A stretch of 8,374 nt of DNA from Candidatus Doudnabacteria bacterium (GTDB lineage: Bacteria; Patescibacteriota; Doudnabacteria; UBA920), in the NCBI GenBank assembly GCA_903913365.1, contig CAIWKW010000113.1:1-8374 (forward strand). The letters are read 5' to 3'. This document shows positions 5,817 to 8,374 of the stretch, one piece after another (the first letter of the stretch is position 1; each line of letters opens with the position of its first letter). The position numbers and the translations under genes are program-made. The notes beneath the pieces are model-generated. The model saw only the letters and a list, made by a program, of their open reading frames with translations, was not told the DNA's origin and did not search any database.

Positions 5817-7364
5817 ATGCCAAACTATTTCCTCTACGCCCGCAAGTCCACTGACGTGGAAGACAAACAGGTTATGTCCATTGAAGCCCAGCTTACAGAG
5901 CTCCGGGCTTTGGCTAAGCGTGAGGACGTGAATATCCTTGAAACTTTCATCGAGAAAAAGTCAGCCAAAATCCCCGGTCGCCCCCTATTTAACGAAATGA
6001 TGGCTCGGATAGAAAAAGGCGAAGCGGTAGGGATTATATGCTGGAAGTTAGACCGTTTAGCCCGCAACCCTGTGGATGACGGTAAAATTAAATGGTTGCT
6101 ACAAACCAAAGTTATCCACAAAATAATTACTCCGGAAAGAATTTATCGGCCGGAGGACAATACCTTAATTTCTGCCGTGGAGTTCGGCATGGCCAACCAG
6201 TTTATTTTGGACTTAAGCAGTAACACAAAACGAGGCCTTAGGGAGAAAGTTAGGCGTGGGGAGTTTCCCAGCCTTGCTCCTATTGGCTACCTTAATGACC
6301 CAAGAACTAAGACAGTTGTTGTTAACAGAAAAAAGGCAGAGCTCATTAAAGGGGCTTATGAGTTATATGCACAAAATAACTCTCGGCTGGAAGATATATC
6401 TAACTTTTTAGCCGAACAGGGTCATATTTCCAGCCATGGAAAGCCCCTGCATCGCGACCAAATTTCAATGCTGCTATCCAACCCTTTTTATTATGGCCAT
6501 TTTCGGTATATGGGTGAAGTCTATGAAGGGCGCCATAAGCCAATTGTTACCAAGCAGCTTTGGGATAAAGTTCAAGAAGTTTTGAAAGGGCGGAGCAAAG
6601 TCCGTGTTAATGCCTTCGCTCCACAGCCTTTGTGTGGGCTGTTCCGCTGCGGTGAGTGCGGTTGTATGATTACCGCCGAGAACAAGACTAAGCGCCAGAT
6701 AAATGGCACCACTCACCATTATATTTACTATCGTTGTAGCAAACGCAAAGGTCCTTGCTCCCAGCCTTGCATTCGGGGCGAGGAACTGGACAAGCAGTTG
6801 TCCGAACTCCTTGGCAATTACGTTATGCCACCGGAGTGGGAGCAACAGTGGCTGGATATGGCCGAAAAAGATGCCAGGGACTCCGACCGCTTAATTTCGG
6901 GATTTGTTCAAGACTTGTGGTCAAAGATTACTGACATTGACCGCAAGCTTCAAAGACTTAAGGATATCTATCTGGACCAGGATATTGAGCGGGAAGAATA
7001 CCTGAAAGACAAGAATAGCCTCATGTCTGAAAAGAAGTCTTTGGAGGGGCAAATTGCCCGTTTTGAACAAAACGCCAGAGCTTGGTTCGAACCGCTCAAA
7101 AACTGGATAAAAGACGCAAAAACATTGGGCGCAATCACGCAAAACGCAGAACTGCACCCCAAAAAACTCTTTGCCCAAAAAATCTTCGGTTCGAACCTCT
7201 CCTTGCAGAATAAAAAAATTGATTTCGTGCCCAAAACACAATGGGCTGCGCTATGCGCAGCCCGTGTGGAGTATGAAAAAAACCCTAAATGTTTTGAAAT
7301 GGAGCCCACTATCAGATTCGAACTGATTACCTGCTCCTTACCATGGAGCTGCTCTACCAAGTGA
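5817..7364 (+). CDS. Large serine recombinase / integrase
   Basis: This 515-residue protein has all the parts of a large serine recombinase. The catalytic resolvase domain (1-145) has YARKST with nucleophile S11 and R9, SIEAQ at 21-25, and LDRLARNP (78-85) with the active-site arginines R80 and R83. A Recombinase domain (about 150-260) includes LLSNPFYYGHFRYMGEVYEGRHKPIV. A zinc ribbon follows, with CGECGC at 278-283 and C307, C314 and C318 as partners. A helical coiled-coil region spans about 345-425. It should cut and rejoin DNA through a 5'-phosphoserine link to integrate or invert an element. It is divergent from the XRE operon. Two oddities stand out: residues about 448-487 are encoded in the inverted repeat, and the last 21 residues (495-515) plus the TGA stop are read antisense through tRNA-Thr. 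The natural C-terminus of the unintegrated form is therefore probably different. Confidence 0.93.
   Translation: MPNYFLYARKSTDVEDKQVMSIEAQLTELRALAKREDVNILETFIEKKSAKIPGRPLFNEMMARIEKGEAVGIICWKLDRLARNPVDDGKIKWLLQTKVIHKIITPERIYRPEDNTLISAVEFGMANQFILDLSSNTKRGLREKVRRGEFPSLAPIGYLNDPRTKTVVVNRKKAELIKGAYELYAQNNSRLEDISNFLAEQGHISSHGKPLHRDQISMLLSNPFYYGHFRYMGEVYEGRHKPIVTKQLWDKVQEVLKGRSKVRVNAFAPQPLCGLFRCGECGCMITAENKTKRQINGTTHHYIYYRCSKRKGPCSQPCIRGEELDKQLSELLGNYVMPPEWEQQWLDMAEKDARDSDRLISGFVQDLWSKITDIDRKLQRLKDIYLDQDIEREEYLKDKNSLMSEKKSLEGQIARFEQNARAWFEPLKNWIKDAKTLGAITQNAELHPKKLFAQKIFGSNLSLQNKKIDFVPKTQWAALCAARVEYEKNPKCFEMEPTIRFELITCSLPWSCSTK
7157..7277 (-). repeat. Right arm of the 121-bp perfect inverted repeat
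   Basis: This arm lies wholly within the recombinase coding sequence. Its inner edge is at the CCCC before a run of A, and its outer edge falls inside the seven-A run at 7276-7282, 22 bp short of the tRNA 3' end. It pairs perfectly with bases 1-121. Identity may continue beyond what the window shows on the left. Confidence 0.95.
7243..7263. other. GC-rich palindrome inside the recombinase 3' end
   Basis: This is the second copy of the palindrome at 15-35: arms GGGCTGCGC and GCGCAGCCC around the loop TAT. It encodes part of WAALCAAR in the recombinase. It could be a protein-binding or crossover-type dyad, or merely a product of repeated Ala and Cys codons. It lies 37 bp from the tRNA 3' end, within the distance expected for a serine integrase attachment site. 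Confidence 0.6.
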
Positions 7365-7375
7365 GCTAAGTGGGC
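7300..7375 (-). tRNA. tRNA-Thr (anticodon GGT)
   Basis: A complete 76-base cloverleaf can be folded by eye. The acceptor GCCCACT pairs with AGTGGGC, and the D arm is GCTC/GAGC around ACTTGGTA. The anticodon arm is GCTCC/GGAGC around the loop ATGGTAA, giving anticodon GGT at 7342-7340. The variable loop is AGGTA, and the T arm is ATCAG/CTGAT around TTCGAAT. The discriminator is U73 and CCA is encoded. All stems are fully paired, so the gene should be functional. It reads ACC and, by wobble, ACU. Its 3' end faces the recombinase, whose last codons run antisense through it, so this is the likely attachment site of the element. Confidence 0.95.
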
Positions 7376-7416
7376 TGGTTAACAAATAACAATAAAAATT
7401 AACGATAACTAGAACA

Positions 7417-7437
7417 ATTAACGATTAACGATTAACA
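7417..7437. repeat. Tandem 7-bp microrepeat
   Basis: Three consecutive units ATTAACG, ATTAACG, ATTAACA occur here, and a fourth ATTAACG stands at 7398-7404. They lie in the AT-rich gap 7376-7469, between the tRNA 5' end and the TPR stop codon. The gap holds no ORF of note. Because the tRNA is read leftward, its promoter should lie in this gap, but I see no confident -35/-10 pair. Confidence 0.7.
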
Positions 7438-7469
7438 GATTTGCGCGGAACATGCACAGATTTTACATT

Positions 7470-8363
7470 TTACCCGATTTGGCTTTTTTTTGCAACCTCT
7501 TCCGGGTTTTTTAGTTCAGATTCCAAAAGGCTGTCCAATTTTTCCTGAAGCAAGGCGTGACTGGGGTTTTTTGCCAACGCATCGGTTAAGATGCTTTTGG
7601 CCTTTTCGGTTTCCCCTTGCCTAACGTAAGCATTGCTTAAACCGATAAAATACTTTGGCGCCGGTTCCAAAAGCACGGCGTGCTCCAAATTTTTTACTGC
7701 TTCGTCAAAGTTTTCCACAGCTTCCAGGCTCAGGCCCAGGTTATAATAGCGGTTCGGCTGGGTGGAATCCAGTTTAATGGATTTTTTATAGTGCTCGGCC
7801 GCGAGCCCGTACTTTTTGCTGTGGTAGTAGCAATAAGCCAGTTTGGCCTGATACTCGGCGTTTGCCGGCTCGTGGGCGGTTAAGTAGAGGTAAATATCTT
7901 GAGCATCGGTAATATTGTCGTTATCCACGTAAAATTTGGCCAAAGCATCGTAGTTGGCCAAGTTTTTCGGCTGCAGCTTTATCATGTCCAAAAAATATTT
8001 TTCGTTGCGAATTTCGTGCGTGGTAATTGGCGCCACAATGGGTTTTTTAAAACCCGGCAAGCGGTTGCCGAATATCTTTTTTATGCGATAACCGGTGGCC
8101 GCTTGCGGCTTTAAATCTTTGGCTTCCAGCATGAAGTTCCAAATTTTTTTGGTGAGAAAAATAGTTTTTACGCGGATTTTGGAAATGGCTTGCGCGGGCA
8201 GGCCTTTATTTAGGAGCTTAATGTCTGCCGGCTGCTGTGGCTGTTCGTTTTGCGAAAGGACCGTTGCCTCAGGCAAATGCTTAAGGACCATAAGGAGAAT
8301 CCCTAAAACGGAAAAAATAAAAATTATATTTGGAAGAATTTGATAGGACAAGGGAAATGACAA
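7470..8363 (-). CDS. Membrane-anchored TPR protein
   Basis: This 297-residue protein has one N-terminal hydrophobic segment (about 9-28, LPNIIFIFSVLGILLMVLK) that should anchor it in the membrane. A basic linker (about 55-125) follows, then four tetratricopeptide repeats: about 134-167, 168-201 (AEYQAKLAYCYYHSKKYGLAAEHY), 202-235 (NRYYNLGLSLEAVENFDEAVK) and 236-268. TPR domains bind partner proteins, so a scaffold or assembly role at the membrane is likely; the partner is unknown. The start is not certain: the longest frame begins with TTG at 8363, an in-frame TAA lies just upstream at 8369-8367, and the first in-frame ATG is codon 25, which would cut into the hydrophobic segment. I therefore favour TTG, although no ribosome-binding site is seen. 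It is co-directional with tRNA-Thr and probably native chromosome flanking the element. Confidence 0.82.
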   Translation of the reverse strand: MSFPLSYQILPNIIFIFSVLGILLMVLKHLPEATVLSQNEQPQQPADIKLLNKGLPAQAISKIRVKTIFLTKKIWNFMLEAKDLKPQAATGYRIKKIFGNRLPGFKKPIVAPITTHEIRNEKYFLDMIKLQPKNLANYDALAKFYVDNDNITDAQDIYLYLTAHEPANAEYQAKLAYCYYHSKKYGLAAEHYKKSIKLDSTQPNRYYNLGLSLEAVENFDEAVKNLEHAVLLEPAPKYFIGLSNAYVRQGETEKAKSILTDALAKNPSHALLQEKLDSLLESELKNPEEVAKKSQIG

Positions 8364-8374
8364 AAATTAAAAAA

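Larger units (their letters stand above)
1..7299. mobile_element. Putative tRNA-Thr-integrated element with cargo operon (left end not seen)
   Basis: The recombinase, the divergent XRE regulator and the cargo operon lie on one side of an intact tRNA gene and abut its 3' end, the classic layout of an integrated island. The right boundary is placed at the tRNA 3' end by inference. The left boundary is not in view; the inverted recombinase tail at 1-121 may be close to it or may belong to a neighbouring element. No capsid, terminase, relaxase or replication gene is present, so this is not visibly a full phage or conjugative element. Confidence 0.5.

Noticed and set aside
5834..7360. Several 95-130 codon open frames on the strand opposite the recombinase
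   Set aside because: They lie wholly inside a well-supported recombinase gene, have Cys/Phe/Ser-rich compositions typical of antisense shadows, and show no recognisable domain.
1254..7364. UGA recoded to glycine, as in Gracilibacteria/Absconditabacteria
   Set aside because: At least four genes end naturally at TGA, three of them as ATGA overlaps with the next start, so TGA is a stop.
1..8374. CRISPR array, rRNA gene or insertion sequence with DDE transposase
   Set aside because: No regularly spaced direct repeats, no rRNA-like segment and no DDE transposase motif were found on either strand.

Overview
The window looks like a piece of a small, AT-rich bacterial genome, most plausibly from the Candidate Phyla Radiation (Patescibacteria). 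That placement is inference. It rests on short proteins packed with 4-11 bp gaps or overlaps, starts without a clear Shine-Dalgarno sequence, many A/T homopolymers, and the gene styles present (recombinase running into a tRNA, single-TM TPR protein, DUF4037, LysE, S51). No universal marker protein is present to prove it. TGA is used as a normal stop at several genes, so the UGA=Gly code of Gracilibacteria/Absconditabacteria is not in use.

Layout from left to right. Bases 1-121 are a perfect inverted copy of bases 7157-7277, which are the 3' part of the serine recombinase gene. The left copy is therefore a detached recombinase tail. Bases 163-5722 form one leftward operon of eight genes. In transcription order it encodes a small XRE repressor-like protein, a nucleotidyltransferase-fold protein, an S51 peptidase, a LysE-type exporter, an APH-type kinase, an unrecognised acidic protein, a P-loop small-molecule kinase, and a DUF4037 nucleotidyltransferase. 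Bases 5723-5816 hold divergent promoters. Bases 5817-7364 encode a rightward large serine recombinase whose last 21 codons are antisense to tRNA-Thr(GGT) (7300-7375, minus strand). Beyond the tRNA lies a non-coding stretch of about 95 bp with a 7-bp tandem microrepeat, then a leftward membrane-anchored TPR protein gene that is probably ordinary chromosome.

Taken together, bases 1-7299 read as an integrated mobile element that entered at the 3' end of tRNA-Thr. It has a recombinase and a divergent XRE regulator at one end and a cargo operon of group-transfer enzymes (two nucleotidyltransferase folds, two kinase folds), a peptidase and an exporter. Such cargo could inactivate and export, or build, a small molecule; the substrate is unknown. 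The strangest feature is the perfect inverted repeat that brackets cargo and recombinase. It could be a terminal or invertible repeat, the tail of a second recombinase copy, or an assembly effect at a contig edge, because the repeat begins exactly at base 1.
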